64,000 nucleotides of DNA from Halorientalis persicus. GTDB taxonomy: Archaea > Halobacteriota > Halobacteria > Halobacteriales > Haloarculaceae. Under the pieces are notes generated by a model. That model did no database searches. It was given only the letters and a program-made list of their open reading frames with translations, and was not told where the DNA came from. This document shows positions 10,601-18,810 of the stretch, piece by piece. Within the stretch, counting starts at the first letter, position 1, and every line of letters starts with the position of its first letter. The stretch covers positions 186,001 through 250,000 of the forward strand of contig NZ_FOCX01000003.1 of the NCBI RefSeq assembly GCF_900110215.1, given 5' to 3'. The position numbers and the translations under genes are program-made.

Positions 10601-10890
10601 TCACCGAGGACATCGAGAGCGAGGGGTACGCCCGCGAGGTGATCCGCCGGGTACAGGAGATGCGCAAGGATCTCGAACTCGATCTGGAGGCACGGATCCG
10701 CGTCGAACTCGAGATCGACGACGACCGTGTCGCCGACCTCGTCAGCGAACACGAGGATCTGATCGCCGAGGAGGTCCGCGCCGACGAGTTCGGACCGGTC
10801 GAGGACGGCCACCGCAAGGAGTGGGAGGTCGAAGGCGTCGCAATGGAGATCGCAGTGGAAGCGGTCGCGGCGGCCGAGGCGTCGGACTAG
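7684..10890 (+). CDS. ileS: Isoleucyl-tRNA synthetase
   Basis: A 1068-residue class I aminoacyl-tRNA synthetase that charges tRNA-Ile. The HIGH-type motif is HMGT near residue 57 (GPPYTSGSAHMGTTWNK) and KMSKS is at about 607-611 (GRKMSKSIGN). The editing CP1 domain includes the conserved TTPWTI at ~220. The large C-terminal anticodon-binding and DUF5915-like region is of the archaeal/eukaryotic type. Length is typical. ATG 7684 is supported by the leaderless promoter. Transcribed alone; an inverted copy of the structured element follows the stop. Confidence 0.98.
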   Translation: MSRFEPVEDQYEPHDLEDEVFEYWDAVDAYERTKEHRADGETYFFVDGPPYTSGSAHMGTTWNKTLKDCYIRYLRMCGYDVTDRPGYDMHGLPIETKVEEKLGFENKKDIEEFGEQNFIDECKDFAEEQLEGLQEDFKSFGVWMDWDDPYKTVRPEYMEAAWWGFEQAHERGLVEQGKRSINQCPRCETAIANNEVEYHQVGKPSIYVKFPLADREGSLVIWTTTPWTIVANTFVAVDGDLDYVGVDAEKGGETERLYVAKECVEDVLKAGRYDDYEVVEQLDGEEMVGWAYDHPLAEQVPDHAQAEDSQQVYTADYVEADRTGLVHSAPGHGEEDFERGQELDLEIFCPVGNDGVYTDAAGKYEGQFVRDANDDVIADLDAGGHLLSSEQGHSVREGQCWRCDTDIVRLVTDQWFITVTDIKDELLDNIEDSEWYPQSARDNRFRDFVADSPDWNVSRQRYWGIPIPIWTPEGDEWSGDMDDAIVIGTREELAERVDQDIDPTEVDLHKGTVDDLTITEDGRTYTRVGDVFDVWLDSSVATWGTLNYPEEDDRFDELWPADLIMEAHDQTRGWFWSQLGMGTAALGEVPYDQVLMHGWALDSDGRKMSKSIGNIVEPGEAIERHGRDPMRLFLLSQTPQEDDMKFSWEEMAEMQRRLNILWNVFRFPLPYMRMDEFDPEEVDLTEAETELVDEWVLSRLQTVEETMTEHFENFEQDKALDALLSFVVEDVSRFYVQVVRERMWAEGDNPSKQAAYATLYHVLEETVALIAPFAPFVAEEIYGNLTGDAGYDTVHMCDWPEPDAFWHDSDLESEVEVARAVEEAGSNARQQAERSLRWPITRVVVAADDETTAAAVESQRDLLTERLNARNLELIEPDEDWGELSYAAEADMSLLGPEFGDDAGRVMNAMNEASVDEPTVDALEAAVADALGESVDLTEEMVEFVTQTPDDVTGVAFDVDGTELGVVYIDASLTEDIESEGYAREVIRRVQEMRKDLELDLEARIRVELEIDDDRVADLVSEHEDLIAEEVRADEFGPVEDGHRKEWEVEGVAMEIAVEAVAAAEASD

Positions 10891-10895
10891 TCTGT

Positions 10896-11000
10896 CGTAC
10901 CGGTCGCGACCGAAGGGAGCGACCGGCTTTTTCGCCCACGTTTTTGCGCGAGTGGTGACGAGCGCAGCGAGTGACCCGAGCGGAAAAAGGTGGGGTGGCG
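10896..11000 (-). repeat. Intergenic multi-hairpin element, copy B (reverse orientation)
   Basis: Read on the minus strand it has CCCCACCTTTTT, an imperfect internal hairpin, CAAAAACGTGGGCGAAAAA and then a second stem CCGGTCGC/GCGACCGG (10900-10926), ending GGTACGACA. The box order matches copies C and E. It sits between ileS and the TumE remnant, with no minus-strand gene ending at its left edge. Confidence 0.75.
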
Positions 11001-11019
11001 GCATCGGACTGATACTCTG

Positions 11020-11068
11020 CTGTTAGCCTCCGTCCTAACACTTTTGTTGTTAGGGTAGATACTAACAG
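11020..11068 (+). promoter_or_regulatory. Putative autoregulatory operator of the TumE/TumA-type operon
   Basis: Four TGTTAG/CTAACA half-sites lie directly upstream of the operon: CTGTTAG 11020-11026, CCTAACA 11034-11040, TGTTAGG 11048-11054 and ACTAACAG 11061-11068. They form two nested inverted repeats. Toxin-antitoxin operons are commonly repressed by the DNA-binding antitoxin, and the downstream gene encodes such a protein; binding here is inferred. Confidence 0.6.
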
Positions 11069-11074
11069 ACGTGG

Positions 11075-11372
11075 ATGGACGACGACGTGACGGTGCTGAA
11101 AGACGAGATCAGCGCGTACGACGGACGGGACCGTCGCACGGGCTCGCGTACTCGAGGTTCCGCAATCCGACCGGTTTCCGGACGGCATCAAGTACGCGTT
11201 CCACTACGGCGAAGCCGGGTCTGGCGATCCGATCATCCGTTTCGACAATCACCACGGACCGCACGAACTCCATCTCGATACCGAGACGTTCGAGATCGAA
11301 TGTCCGGGGCTTCAGCAGCTCTACCGGGCCTGGCGGGCGGCGCTGCCGCCGGAAAAACGCTGTGACTGGTAG
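11075..11372 (+). pseudogene. TumE-family toxin, frameshifted
   Basis: The frame from ATG 11075 gives MDDDVTVLKDEISAYDGRDRRT; from about 11130 the homologous continuation (RVLEVPQSDRFPDGIKYAFH...) is found in another frame and runs to TAG 11370-11372, ending PPEKRCDW. Together they make a protein of about 98 residues with the compact layout of TumE/DUF6516 toxins, including FPDGIKYAFHYG and IIRFDNHHG. One base too many (or two missing) between 11121 and 11150 splits it. In this state the product would be truncated or aberrant; a sequencing error is the alternative. The following HTH gene is intact. Confidence 0.75.
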
Positions 11373-11392
11373 CCAACCATTCATCGAAAACC

Positions 11393-11791
11393 ATGACCGA
11401 AACAATCCACGTCCAGATCGGGACGACACCGGATCGAGGCGACCTCGAAGAGACGCTGGAAGCGATCGACGCCGGTGAATCCGTCGAATCAGAACCGGCA
11501 CGGCTCACAGTCGAGAGTCTCGAACTGTTCGGCCGCATCTTCCGACCGACGAATCTGGAACTGCTCGAAGCCATCGCCGAACACGACCCGGCGAGCATCC
11601 GTGAACTCGCCCGGATCGTCGACCGACATCCGCCCGAAGTCACCGAGAACGTCCACGAGCTAGCCGACTACGGGCTCGTGGAACTCGTCGACGACGGACG
11701 GGCCAAACGGCCGACGATCTGGTACGACGAGATCGAGATTTCGGGGGACGTTCCGCTCCGGAACGCGACCGACGACGCGGCCCCGGCGTGA
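11393..11791 (+). CDS. TumA-type HTH antitoxin / HVO_A0114-family DNA-binding protein
   Basis: A 132-residue protein. Residues ~1-40 are acidic; ~45-100 form a winged helix-turn-helix (LELLEAIAEHDPASIRELARIVDRHPPEVTENVHEL), and the tail ends in a beta-hairpin-like region (IWYDEIEISGDVPL). This matches the haloarchaeal HVO_A0114-type putative DNA-binding proteins encoded next to TumE-like toxins. It is 20 nt downstream of the toxin remnant. It probably binds the TGTTAG/CTAACA sites upstream of the operon; this is inference from gene order. Confidence 0.75.
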   Translation: MTETIHVQIGTTPDRGDLEETLEAIDAGESVESEPARLTVESLELFGRIFRPTNLELLEAIAEHDPASIRELARIVDRHPPEVTENVHELADYGLVELVDDGRAKRPTIWYDEIEISGDVPLRNATDDAAPA

Positions 11792-11794
11792 AAT

Positions 11795-12643
11795 CTACAG
11801 TTCCTCCGCGAGCACGGGCGCGACGCTGACGGCGCTGACGGAGCGCTCCAGCGTGTCGGTGCCGTAGATTGCTTCGACGCCGGCGCGGGCGAGTTTCGTC
11901 CGGGCGTCGGCGGCCAGCATCGGGTGGACGCAGGTGACGAAGATCCGCGCGGCACCCATGTCGCCCAGCGCGGCGACGGCCTCGGACATCGTCGAGCCGG
12001 TGGCAACGATGTCGTCGGTCAACACCACGTCCCGGCCGTCCACGTCGGCGTCGCAGGGTTCGATCTCGACCTCCGAGCCCGAGAGGCGGGTCTTCTCGAA
12101 GTAGTCGGTCCGGCCGCGGCCGTAGGCGTCCTGTACCGTCTCGGCGATGTCGATGGCTCCCTCGTCGGGCGAGAGGAAGACGGGTTCGGTCAGGTCCTCG
12201 GGCAGTGGCTCGGCCAACTGGGCGGCGGCGTCGACGGTCTCGGCGGGCACGTCGAAGTGATCGGCGATGGCGGGCTCGTGGGGGTTCACGGTCAGCACGC
12301 GGTCGGTCCCAGTACTCAGCGCCTTCGCCATCGCGCGGGCGGAGACGGGTTGTCCGGGCTCGAAGGCCTCGTCCTGGCGGGCGTAGCCCATGTAGGGGAG
12401 CACGGTCGTGATTTCGTCGGCACCGGCCTCGCGGACGGCATCCTGAAGCTGGAGCAACTCGACGTGTGCGTCGCTCGTGTCGGTCGACGCGACGATCACG
12501 GCCTCGTCCGTGTCGAAGTACGGGACCTGTGCCATGAGCTCCCCATCGGGGAATCGCTCGAAGGAGACGGGCGCGAGGTCCGCGTCGGTCGCCGCGGCCA
12601 GCGCCGCGGACAGCGACTGTGAGCTGGACCCACTGACGATCAT
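11795..12643 (-). CDS. prs: Ribose-phosphate pyrophosphokinase
   Basis: A 282-residue enzyme that makes PRPP from ribose 5-phosphate and ATP, feeding purine, pyrimidine, histidine and tryptophan synthesis. Visible landmarks are FPDGE near residue 32, the YARQDEAFEPGQPVSA segment near 110, and the PRPP-binding loop DVVLTDDIVATGSTM near 205-219. It is shorter than bacterial enzymes of about 310 residues, as usual for archaeal forms. It converges with the antitoxin gene, with 3 nt between stops. Confidence 0.93.
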   Translation of the reverse strand: MIVSGSSSQSLSAALAAATDADLAPVSFERFPDGELMAQVPYFDTDEAVIVASTDTSDAHVELLQLQDAVREAGADEITTVLPYMGYARQDEAFEPGQPVSARAMAKALSTGTDRVLTVNPHEPAIADHFDVPAETVDAAAQLAEPLPEDLTEPVFLSPDEGAIDIAETVQDAYGRGRTDYFEKTRLSGSEVEIEPCDADVDGRDVVLTDDIVATGSTMSEAVAALGDMGAARIFVTCVHPMLAADARTKLARAGVEAIYGTDTLERSVSAVSVAPVLAEEL

Positions 12644-12766
12644 AGTCGAGTCCTCGCTACGGCGACTCTAAAACCCATCTCTTTGTTTCCTCGGCCGTCT
12701 CCAGCCGGGTCCGCGTGACGGCCCCGGAACACAACGGCTTAGTGACACTGCTCGGTACGGTCGCGC

Positions 12767-13099
12767 GTGAATCCCTACGCCCTCCTCGCCGCCGCGATCG
12801 CCTCTGAACTGGTCGCCACGGTGTCGCTGAAACTCTCGGAGGGGTTCTCGAACCCCCTCCCGAGCGTCGGCGTCGTCGTCGGCTACGGCGCGGCGTTCGT
12901 CCTGCTCTCGTTCGTCCTCGAAGAACTCCCCGTCGGGCTGGTCTACGCGACGTGGGCCGCGCTGGGTATCGTCGGCATCGCGGCCGTCGGTGTCGTCGCC
13001 TTCGGCGAGACGGTCGACCTCGCGGGGGTGGCCGGCATCGCCTCTATCATCCTCGGCGTCGTCCTCCTGAACGTCGTCTCGGGGATGTCCGCACACTGA
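12767..13099 (+). CDS. SMR family small multidrug transporter
   Basis: A 110-residue protein with four transmembrane helices, the exact length of EmrE-type proton/drug antiporters. The essential membrane-embedded Glu of helix 1 is present (IASELVATVSLKLSEGF, Glu14), as is the YATWAALGIVG segment of helix 3 (YAxWxGxG in EmrE). The start is GTG 12767, with a CTTAGT TATA-like box 26 nt upstream. SMR proteins act as antiparallel or parallel dimers. The stop abuts the convergent beta-propeller gene. Confidence 0.92.
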   Translation: MNPYALLAAAIASELVATVSLKLSEGFSNPLPSVGVVVGYGAAFVLLSFVLEELPVGLVYATWAALGIVGIAAVGVVAFGETVDLAGVAGIASIILGVVLLNVVSGMSAH

Positions 13100-13897
13100 T
13101 TACGATTCGGCGGCGACCGCCAGGCCGCTCACGCCCGGCAGACCGAGCGCCCGGGTGCGCCAGCCGTCGCCGGCGTCCACGAGGACGGTGCCCTGTGCCG
13201 TGACGGCGTAGGTTCCAGCGCCGTGGGTCACCGCCACGACCGACTCGTCGGTCGGGAGGTCACACGCCGCCCAGTCCTCGCCGTCGCCTTCGTAGAGCGT
13301 GTCGGCGGTCGCCGCGTGGCCCCGGTCGGGACTGCTGGCGACCGCCGCGAACGCGCCGTCGCGGGCCTTCGCCCAGCCCGGCCCGAGGTAGTAGAGGCCG
13401 TCGTCGGTCGCGGCCAGCGGCGTTCCCCCGGTCGCCACGTCCCGGGCGTCGGTGAGCCCGACGTGGTCGAGTTCGTCGCCGACGCGATAGACCCCCGCGG
13501 CGGCCCCCAGCAGGTCCCCGTCGATGGCGCGGGCGTCCTCGACGGTGCCGAGTGTCGTCCACCCGCCGCCCTCCCGGCGGGCGACCCGACCCTCGGGACC
13601 GGCCGCGAGCAGGTCCGCACCGTCGAAGCCGACCGCGACCGCGGGGCCGAAATCCGTTTCGGCGTACCCGCCGTCGGCGCTAACCAGTACGTCCTCGTCG
13701 GTGGCGACGGCCAGGGCGTCGGGGCCGGCGGCCACGTCGCGGGCGGTACAGCGGTGGGCCAGCGAGAACTCACCGACGATGTCCGCCGAGACGGCGACGA
13801 CGGCCACGCCGAGGTCGGCGGCGACGTACAGCTCCGTCGTGCCCGTCTTCTCACCGTAGACCCGCTTCTCGTCGAGACTGATGTCCGCGTCGCTCAT
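13100..13897 (-). CDS. HVO_0234-family beta-propeller protein
   Basis: A 265-residue soluble protein built of short repeating beta-rich units containing DG(L/D/T) turns (for example DDGLYYLGPGW and GEDWAACDLPTDESVV). It matches the haloarchaeal family named after HVO_0234, thought to fold as a beta-propeller. Function is unknown. There is no signal peptide, so it is cytoplasmic. Its stop codon directly follows that of the SMR gene on the other strand. Confidence 0.75.
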   Translation of the reverse strand: MSDADISLDEKRVYGEKTGTTELYVAADLGVAVVAVSADIVGEFSLAHRCTARDVAAGPDALAVATDEDVLVSADGGYAETDFGPAVAVGFDGADLLAAGPEGRVARREGGGWTTLGTVEDARAIDGDLLGAAAGVYRVGDELDHVGLTDARDVATGGTPLAATDDGLYYLGPGWAKARDGAFAAVASSPDRGHAATADTLYEGDGEDWAACDLPTDESVVAVTHGAGTYAVTAQGTVLVDAGDGWRTRALGLPGVSGLAVAAES

Positions 13898-13945
13898 ACC
13901 TCACTCTCGAACGGCCCCGGCCGAAAGGCTACCGACTCCCCGGTT

Positions 13946-15286
13946 TCACAGCGCTTCCTTGTACGCTTCGAGCGTGTCCTCGACGTCCTCGTCGGTGTGG
14001 GCGTCCGTGACGAACTGGGACTCGAACTGATTCTGGCTGAGGAACACGCCCTCGTCTTTCATCTTTGGCCAGAAGACGCGCCGCCAGCGGTCGGTCTCGC
14101 CGGCGGCCACGTCCGCGCCGTTTTTCGGGCAGCGCTCGAACCGGGGGCAGTCCTCGCGCTGTTTGCAGGCCCCCTCGCAGTGGCCCTCGAAGCTGTCGGG
14201 GGCATCGCGGGTGAACACGAGCTTGAACATCCCGTCGACGCCGGTGACGGTGTAGGCGGGGGCCTGATCCTGCACGATCTCGGCCAGTCCGGTCCGCAAC
14301 CGCTCGCCGAGGTCGTGGATGTGGTCGTGCACGTCGTGTTCGGCGGCGTAGCGCAGCGATTCGAGGCCGGCCGCCATCGTGACGGGATGACCCGAGAAGG
14401 TCCCGGCCTGGAACACGTCGCCCGAGGGGGTGAACTCCTCCATGAGCCGGGCGGGACCGCCGATGGCACCCACGGGGAACCCGCCGCCGATGAGCTTGCC
14501 GAAGGTCGTCAGGTCGGGTTCGATGCCGAACTTGCCCTGGGCACACTGGAGACCACCGACCCGGAAGCCCGTGATGACCTCGTCGAAGATCAACAGCGAG
14601 CCGTGGTCTGCGGTGAGGTCCCGGAGGGTCTCGTGGTAGCCGTCGACGGGGCGGACGATGCCGTAGTTGGCGAGGATCGGCTCGACGAGGACGGCCGCGA
14701 TCTCGTCGCCGTAGTCCTCGAAGACGCGGTGGGCAGCCTCGGTGTCGTTGAACGGAATCGCCAGCGTCTCGTCGGCGAACGACTGGGGGATGCCCGGGCT
14801 GGAGGGGCGGGTGTCGTCGTACTCGCCTTCGACGAGGGTGGTCTCCTGTGCGCCGTGGTAGCCGCCCTGCATGACGAGGATCTTGTCACGGCCCGTGTGG
14901 GCGCGGGCGAGCCGACAGGCCGAGACGGTGGCCTCGGTGCCGGAGTTCACGAAGCGAAGCATCTCGACTCCGGGGACGTGGCGAGCGACGAACTCGGCGT
15001 GTTCGACCTCGATCTCGGTCGGCATCCCGTACATCGGGCCCTCGCTGGCGTGGGACTGGATGGCCGATTCGACGGACTGGGGCGTGTCGTGGCCGTACAG
15101 GAGCGGGCCCAGCCCCATCACCCAGTCGATGTAGCGGTTGCCGTCGGCGTCGATGACGTGGCCGCCGTCGCCCCGCTCGATGAAGGGCGGATAGGGTTCG
15201 ATGGCCGCCCGCACCGCGGAGTTGACGCCGCCGGGCAACACCGACAGTGCCCGGTCGTACAGATCGCGCGACTGCTCGTGAGTCAT
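13946..15286 (-). CDS. hemL: Glutamate-1-semialdehyde 2,1-aminomutase
   Basis: A 446-residue PLP-dependent class III aminotransferase-fold enzyme that converts glutamate-1-semialdehyde to 5-aminolevulinate in haem synthesis. Motifs: [25 protein letters not shown], and the PLP lysine near 264 in [15 protein letters not shown]. An insertion near residues 350-380 carries four closely spaced Cys (C-x3-C-x5-C-x5-C, within [18 protein letters not shown]) that bacterial HemL lacks. The start [10 protein letters not shown] at 15286 fits the family N-terminus. hemB lies about 6 kb away on the same strand. Confidence 0.95.
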   Translation of the reverse strand: MTHEQSRDLYDRALSVLPGGVNSAVRAAIEPYPPFIERGDGGHVIDADGNRYIDWVMGLGPLLYGHDTPQSVESAIQSHASEGPMYGMPTEIEVEHAEFVARHVPGVEMLRFVNSGTEATVSACRLARAHTGRDKILVMQGGYHGAQETTLVEGEYDDTRPSSPGIPQSFADETLAIPFNDTEAAHRVFEDYGDEIAAVLVEPILANYGIVRPVDGYHETLRDLTADHGSLLIFDEVITGFRVGGLQCAQGKFGIEPDLTTFGKLIGGGFPVGAIGGPARLMEEFTPSGDVFQAGTFSGHPVTMAAGLESLRYAAEHDVHDHIHDLGERLRTGLAEIVQDQAPAYTVTGVDGMFKLVFTRDAPDSFEGHCEGACKQREDCPRFERCPKNGADVAAGETDRWRRVFWPKMKDEGVFLSQNQFESQFVTDAHTDEDVEDTLEAYKEAL

Positions 15287-15356
15287 GCTCCGATCTTGGC
15301 CCGCCCACACCAAAGACTTGACTCACTCCGTCCGCGCGACCGCAGTGGCCGGGCGC

Positions 15357-15656
15357 TCAGAACTGCCGGGCCGCTGCGACGTGTTTGCGGGCCTCTTCGC
15401 GGGTCATGCCCCGGACGCCACAGGAACAGGAGAGCAGTTCCGGGTCCGCGAAGTCGTCGACCTGTTCGCGCCGGTCCCGTTCGAGCGCGTCCGCCGACGG
15501 ATCGTACTCGAAGTACACTCGATAACTGACCTGGGACACACCTTCGATCCGGTGGTCCTCGTCCGGATCGGGCTCGGTGATCTGGGCCTCGTGTTCGGCC
15601 TGCATCTCCGCTTTCCAGTCCTCCAGCGTCTTCTCCGGGTCCCGATCGTCGGTCAT
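15357..15656 (-). CDS. Small acidic haloarchaeal protein with CxC motif
   Basis: A 99-residue acidic protein, not recognised. The N-terminal half is charged and helical (KTLEDWKAEMQAEHEAQI); the middle is beta-like (SYRVYFEYDPSADAL); the C-terminus has ELLSCSCGVRGMTREEARKH, with two Cys that could bind metal. Codon use resembles its neighbours, supporting a real gene. It lies between hemL and lrp on the same strand. Confidence 0.6.
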   Translation of the reverse strand: MTDDRDPEKTLEDWKAEMQAEHEAQITEPDPDEDHRIEGVSQVSYRVYFEYDPSADALERDRREQVDDFADPELLSCSCGVRGMTREEARKHVAAARQF

Positions 15657-15715
15657 GTAGCCGGTTCCGTGTCCCCGGCTGAAAAAAGTCGCTCCCGCGG
15701 GACGGCGACCCTCGC

Positions 15716-16180
15716 TCAGTCCTCGGTTTCGAGGCCGACGGGGAACTGCGCGTTCTCCCGGACCACGTCGAGGACGACGCTAGTGTTTGCCGCCTCCACG
15801 TCGGGATCGGTCAGCAGATCCTTGATCTTGCGGTTCATCTCGTCGGTGTCCTCGAACTTCCCGACCGCGACCACGTCGTGACTGCCGGTCACCTCGTAGA
15901 CGCTGACCATCCGTTCGTGGTCGCGCAGGCGGTCGACGACGGATCTGAGGCCGTTGCCGTCCACGCTGAGGTGGAAGACGGCGGTCACGTCGTAGCCCAG
16001 GCGGTCGTAGTCGACCATCGGTCGGTAGCTCTCGATGACACCGTCCTCTTCGAGGTCCGACAGCCGTTTCGAGACCGTCGTCGCCGCGAGACCGGTCTCG
16101 CTGGCGATCTCGCGGGCGCTGGCCCGGCCGTCGGAGAGCAGCGCGTTCACGATACGACGGTCGGTGTCGTCGATCCCCAT
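15716..16180 (-). CDS. Lrp/AsnC family transcriptional regulator
   Basis: A 154-residue regulator: N-terminal HTH (DRRIVNALLSDGRASAREIASETGLAATTVSKRL, residues 7-40) and a C-terminal RAM ligand-binding domain (~65-145; SVYEVTGSHDVVAVGKF). It starts 3 nt after glnK, so it is co-transcribed in an amt-glnK-lrp operon and likely responds to nitrogen or amino-acid status. It is clearly paralogous to the Lrp gene at 47460-47915, which sits beside glnA. Confidence 0.92.
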   Translation of the reverse strand: MGIDDTDRRIVNALLSDGRASAREIASETGLAATTVSKRLSDLEEDGVIESYRPMVDYDRLGYDVTAVFHLSVDGNGLRSVVDRLRDHERMVSVYEVTGSHDVVAVGKFEDTDEMNRKIKDLLTDPDVEAANTSVVLDVVRENAQFPVGLETED

Positions 16181-16183
16181 CCG

Positions 16184-16549
16184 TCAGACCGCGTCGGGAC
16201 CACGTTTGTCGGTGCGGATCTGGATGGCGTCGTCGACGTCGACCACGAAGACCTTGCCGTCCCCGGGTTCGCCGGTGTGGGCGGCGTCCTGGATCGCGTC
16301 GACGACATCCTCGGCGGGCACGTCGGCGACGACTGTCTCCAGTTTGACCTTCTCGTGGAGGTCGACGACGTACTCCTCGCCGCGCCACTGGCCTTTCTTG
16401 ACCGGCTGGCTCCCGCGACCGCGGACGTTCGTCACCGTCAGCGAGGGCGCGCCGACTTCGGCGAGGCCTTTCTTGACATCCGACAGCTTGCCGGGCCGGA
16501 TGAACGCGACCACCATCTTGATACTGCCGTCGTTTGGTTCGTCACTCAT
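16184..16549 (-). CDS. glnK: PII nitrogen regulatory protein
   Basis: A 121-residue PII signal protein. The T-loop ([19 protein letters not shown]) retains the central Tyr, and the C-terminal signature [22 protein letters not shown] is intact. GlnK trimers sense ATP/ADP and 2-oxoglutarate and plug the Amt channel when nitrogen is plentiful. The start overlaps the amt stop by 4 nt, the classic coupled amt-glnK pair. An N-terminal extension of about 9 polar residues precedes the first strand. Confidence 0.96.
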   Translation of the reverse strand: MSDEPNDGSIKMVVAFIRPGKLSDVKKGLAEVGAPSLTVTNVRGRGSQPVKKGQWRGEEYVVDLHEKVKLETVVADVPAEDVVDAIQDAAHTGEPGDGKVFVVDVDDAIQIRTDKRGPDAV

Positions 16550-17874
16550 TCGTCGTCACCTCCGTCGATTTCGCGACCGCCGTCCGTTTTGTACGTCTGT
16601 CCACCGTCCGTCATCGTCGCGTCGTCACCCAGCGAGAACTCGGGGTAGGACTCGACGCCGTGTTCCGCGATGTCCAGTCCTTCGCGCTCGTGGGTCTCGG
16701 AGACGCGTGCCTGTCCGAGTGCCTTCAGCACGCCGAACACCAGGCCGGTCGTGATGACGGTCCAGACCGTGATGACGAGGACGCCCGCCACCTGCGTGAT
16801 GACCGCGTTCACACCGGCGAAGCCACCGGCGGCGACGAAGGGGTACGCGAGCGTCCCGAGGACGCCGGCGCTCCCGTGGACGGGGAAGACTGCACACACG
16901 TCGTCGATCTTGAGCGTCTTCTCGACGAAGCCGAAGACGATGGGGAGCTGGGCACCCGCGAGTGCGCCGACGACGATTGCGCCCCACCAGCTAGCGACGT
17001 TGGGGATCGCGGTGATCCCGACGAGGCCGGCCAGCAGGCCGTTGGCGACGTACAGCGTGTCGACTTTGCCCGTCTTCGCGAGTGCGACGGTCCCGGCACC
17101 GATGGCACCCATCGCCATCGCGAGGGTCGTCGTCAGGGCGACGCGGCCGAGCACCGCCCCGTTGAACAGCATCCCGCTCTCACCGCTCGTGAAGATCGCG
17201 GCCGTGCCCACGTTGAACCCGTACCAGCCAAAGGCCAGGATCAGGGTCCCGAGCACGGCGAAGGTCAGCGAGTGACCGGGGATGACGTTGACGCTGCCGT
17301 CACTGTTGTACCGGTCGATCCGCGGCCCGAGGACGTACGCGGCCGTCAGCCCGGCGATGCCGCCCATGCCGTGGACGATCATCCCGCCCGCGAAGTCCTG
17401 GAAGGTCGTCCCGAGGTACTGGGAGAAGTACGCACCGGACCAGGTGATCCCGGTGACGACGGGGTAGATGATCGCCGCCAGCAGGAACGTGTAGGTCACG
17501 TACGCACGGAGCTTCGCGCGACCGGCCACCGCTCCGGAGACGATCGTCGCCGCCGTCATGGCGAAGACGGCCCCGTACAGCCAGCTGCTGGCCCAGGACC
17601 CTGGGTCTGCGCCGGCCGTCCAGGCGAACCCGCCGCCACCGACGAGACTACTGATCCCGGCCCCGATCAGGAAGAACGCCATCACCCCGACCGACCAGGT
17701 CAGCAGGTTCTTGGTCAGCTGGTTGGCGACGTTCTTCGAGCGTACCTGCCCCGCCTCCAGCATGGCGAAGCCGGCGTGCATGAAGAAAATCAGGAAGGAG
17801 ACGACCAGGATCCACGTGAAGTTCACCGCGCTAGCGACCTCACTCACGCCGACCTGCAACAGGAGCGGATCCAT
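16546..17874 (-). CDS. amt: Ammonium transporter
   Basis: A 442-residue Amt/Mep/Rh protein with 11 predicted membrane helices. The twin pore histidines are visible in [11 protein letters not shown] and [11 protein letters not shown], and the [12 protein letters not shown] segment of helix 1-2 is typical. The C-terminal cytoplasmic tail (~45 residues) is the part that GlnK contacts. It is the first gene of the amt-glnK-lrp operon. The upstream 440-bp gap probably holds its promoter. Confidence 0.96.
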   Translation of the reverse strand: MDPLLLQVGVSEVASAVNFTWILVVSFLIFFMHAGFAMLEAGQVRSKNVANQLTKNLLTWSVGVMAFFLIGAGISSLVGGGGFAWTAGADPGSWASSWLYGAVFAMTAATIVSGAVAGRAKLRAYVTYTFLLAAIIYPVVTGITWSGAYFSQYLGTTFQDFAGGMIVHGMGGIAGLTAAYVLGPRIDRYNSDGSVNVIPGHSLTFAVLGTLILAFGWYGFNVGTAAIFTSGESGMLFNGAVLGRVALTTTLAMAMGAIGAGTVALAKTGKVDTLYVANGLLAGLVGITAIPNVASWWGAIVVGALAGAQLPIVFGFVEKTLKIDDVCAVFPVHGSAGVLGTLAYPFVAAGGFAGVNAVITQVAGVLVITVWTVITTGLVFGVLKALGQARVSETHEREGLDIAEHGVESYPEFSLGDDATMTDGGQTYKTDGGREIDGGDDE

Positions 17875-18315
17875 CAGGCCGACACCCCCGTTACACGGAT
17901 TCCGGGATTACCTGCGTGTTTGTCTAACTTCCCACCGAAACGCGCTATGTTCGTTTGGTATTTCACGAGAGAACGTCATGGAATCCCACTACATAAGGGT
18001 TAGCTTGAATATCGGGGAATTTTCAACCCTTGGGTAGACGAACGTTGGAATTACAAGAGACTATTATCGATATAAGGTTGTATTCCGTCCAGTCTCTGGG
18101 CACTTGTTCGCGCGATTTCCGAACGTTCGTCAACCGGGGTTCGGATGGATTACCCGTTCGTAGCCGGTGCGCGCGTCCGAGTTCTCCATACATCGTCTCG
18201 GGCGTCTTTTTGGTACTGGTTCGTTCCGCCTTCAGGTCTTTTCGGTGTATCTTTTCGAATTATTACCCACGTCCGACCGTTCGGACAGTTCTCTCGCGCA
18301 CCCTGTCTGAGAGTG
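17875..18315. other. Non-coding gap upstream of amt
   Basis: About 440 bp, AT-richer than the surroundings, with no convincing gene. It contains an inverted repeat AAGGGTT/AACCCTT (about 17995-18031), a 10-bp palindrome CGAACGTTCG near 18119-18128, and AT-rich stretches such as ATTATCGATATAAGG near 18062. Regulatory sites for amt on the minus strand are likely here, but I cannot place one firmly. Confidence 0.5.
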
Positions 18316-18810
18316 TCACATGGGCCCGTCCGCCGTGAGCGTGAGCGCGGCGGTCAGGCAGATCCCGCCGACGAGCAGGAGGGCGACGCCGACCGGTGTG
18401 GCCTCGACGGACACGACCGTCGGTGCGATGGCGATGCCCGCCGCCGCCAGTGTGACGGCGCTGGTTCCGGCGGCGTGGGTCGCCTCCAGACGGCGCGACT
18501 CGGCCGCCGTATCGAGTGCCGCCCGCAGTTCCGTCGCGGTTCGTCCGACCGTCCAGGCGACGACGACGGCCCCACCGGCAGCCACCAGCTGCGGGGCCCC
18601 CGCGCCCGCCACGCCGCCGGTCACGATTGCGCCGAACTGCCCGAGGCTCCCGACCGTGACCAGGCCCGCTCGCCCCCGGAACGCCCCGACGGCGATCCCG
18701 ATCAGTCCGAGCGCGCCCAGCACCGTGGCGAGCGCCCCGACGCCCGCGAGGACGAACGCCACGACGGCCGCGCCCGTCGCGTACCCGGCGGCGAGCCGCC
18801 CGGGTTTCAC
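18316..18810 (-). CDS. DUF7519-like membrane protein
   Basis: A 164-residue, almost entirely hydrophobic protein with about five membrane segments. It is the last gene of a four-gene operon; the GTG start at 18810 overlaps the DUF58 stop by 4 nt. The position and composition match the DUF7519 proteins that accompany DUF58/DUF4129 clusters in haloarchaea. Function is unknown. Confidence 0.7.
   Translation of the reverse strand: MKPGRLAAGYATGAAVVAFVLAGVGALATVLGALGLIGIAVGAFRGRAGLVTVGSLGQFGAIVTGGVAGAGAPQLVAAGGAVVVAWTVGRTATELRAALDTAAESRRLEATHAAGTSAVTLAAAGIAIAPTVVSVEATPVGVALLLVGGICLTAALTLTADGPM

Noticed and set aside
13223-15529. Very long open frame (768 codons) on the plus strand
   Set aside because: It runs opposite hemL and the beta-propeller gene; its translation is Val/Arg/Gly/Asp-rich with no domain. 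High GC removes stop codons from the antisense frame.
15680-15715. Possible seventh hairpin element after lrp
   Set aside because: There is a GTCGC...GCGAC inverted repeat with AAAAAA nearby, but the CCCAC/GTGGG arms are missing.
18030-18338. 102-codon frame in the gap upstream of amt
   Set aside because: Its composition (many Ser, Arg, Phe, Tyr; few acidic residues) is unlike haloarchaeal proteins and no promoter spacing supports it.
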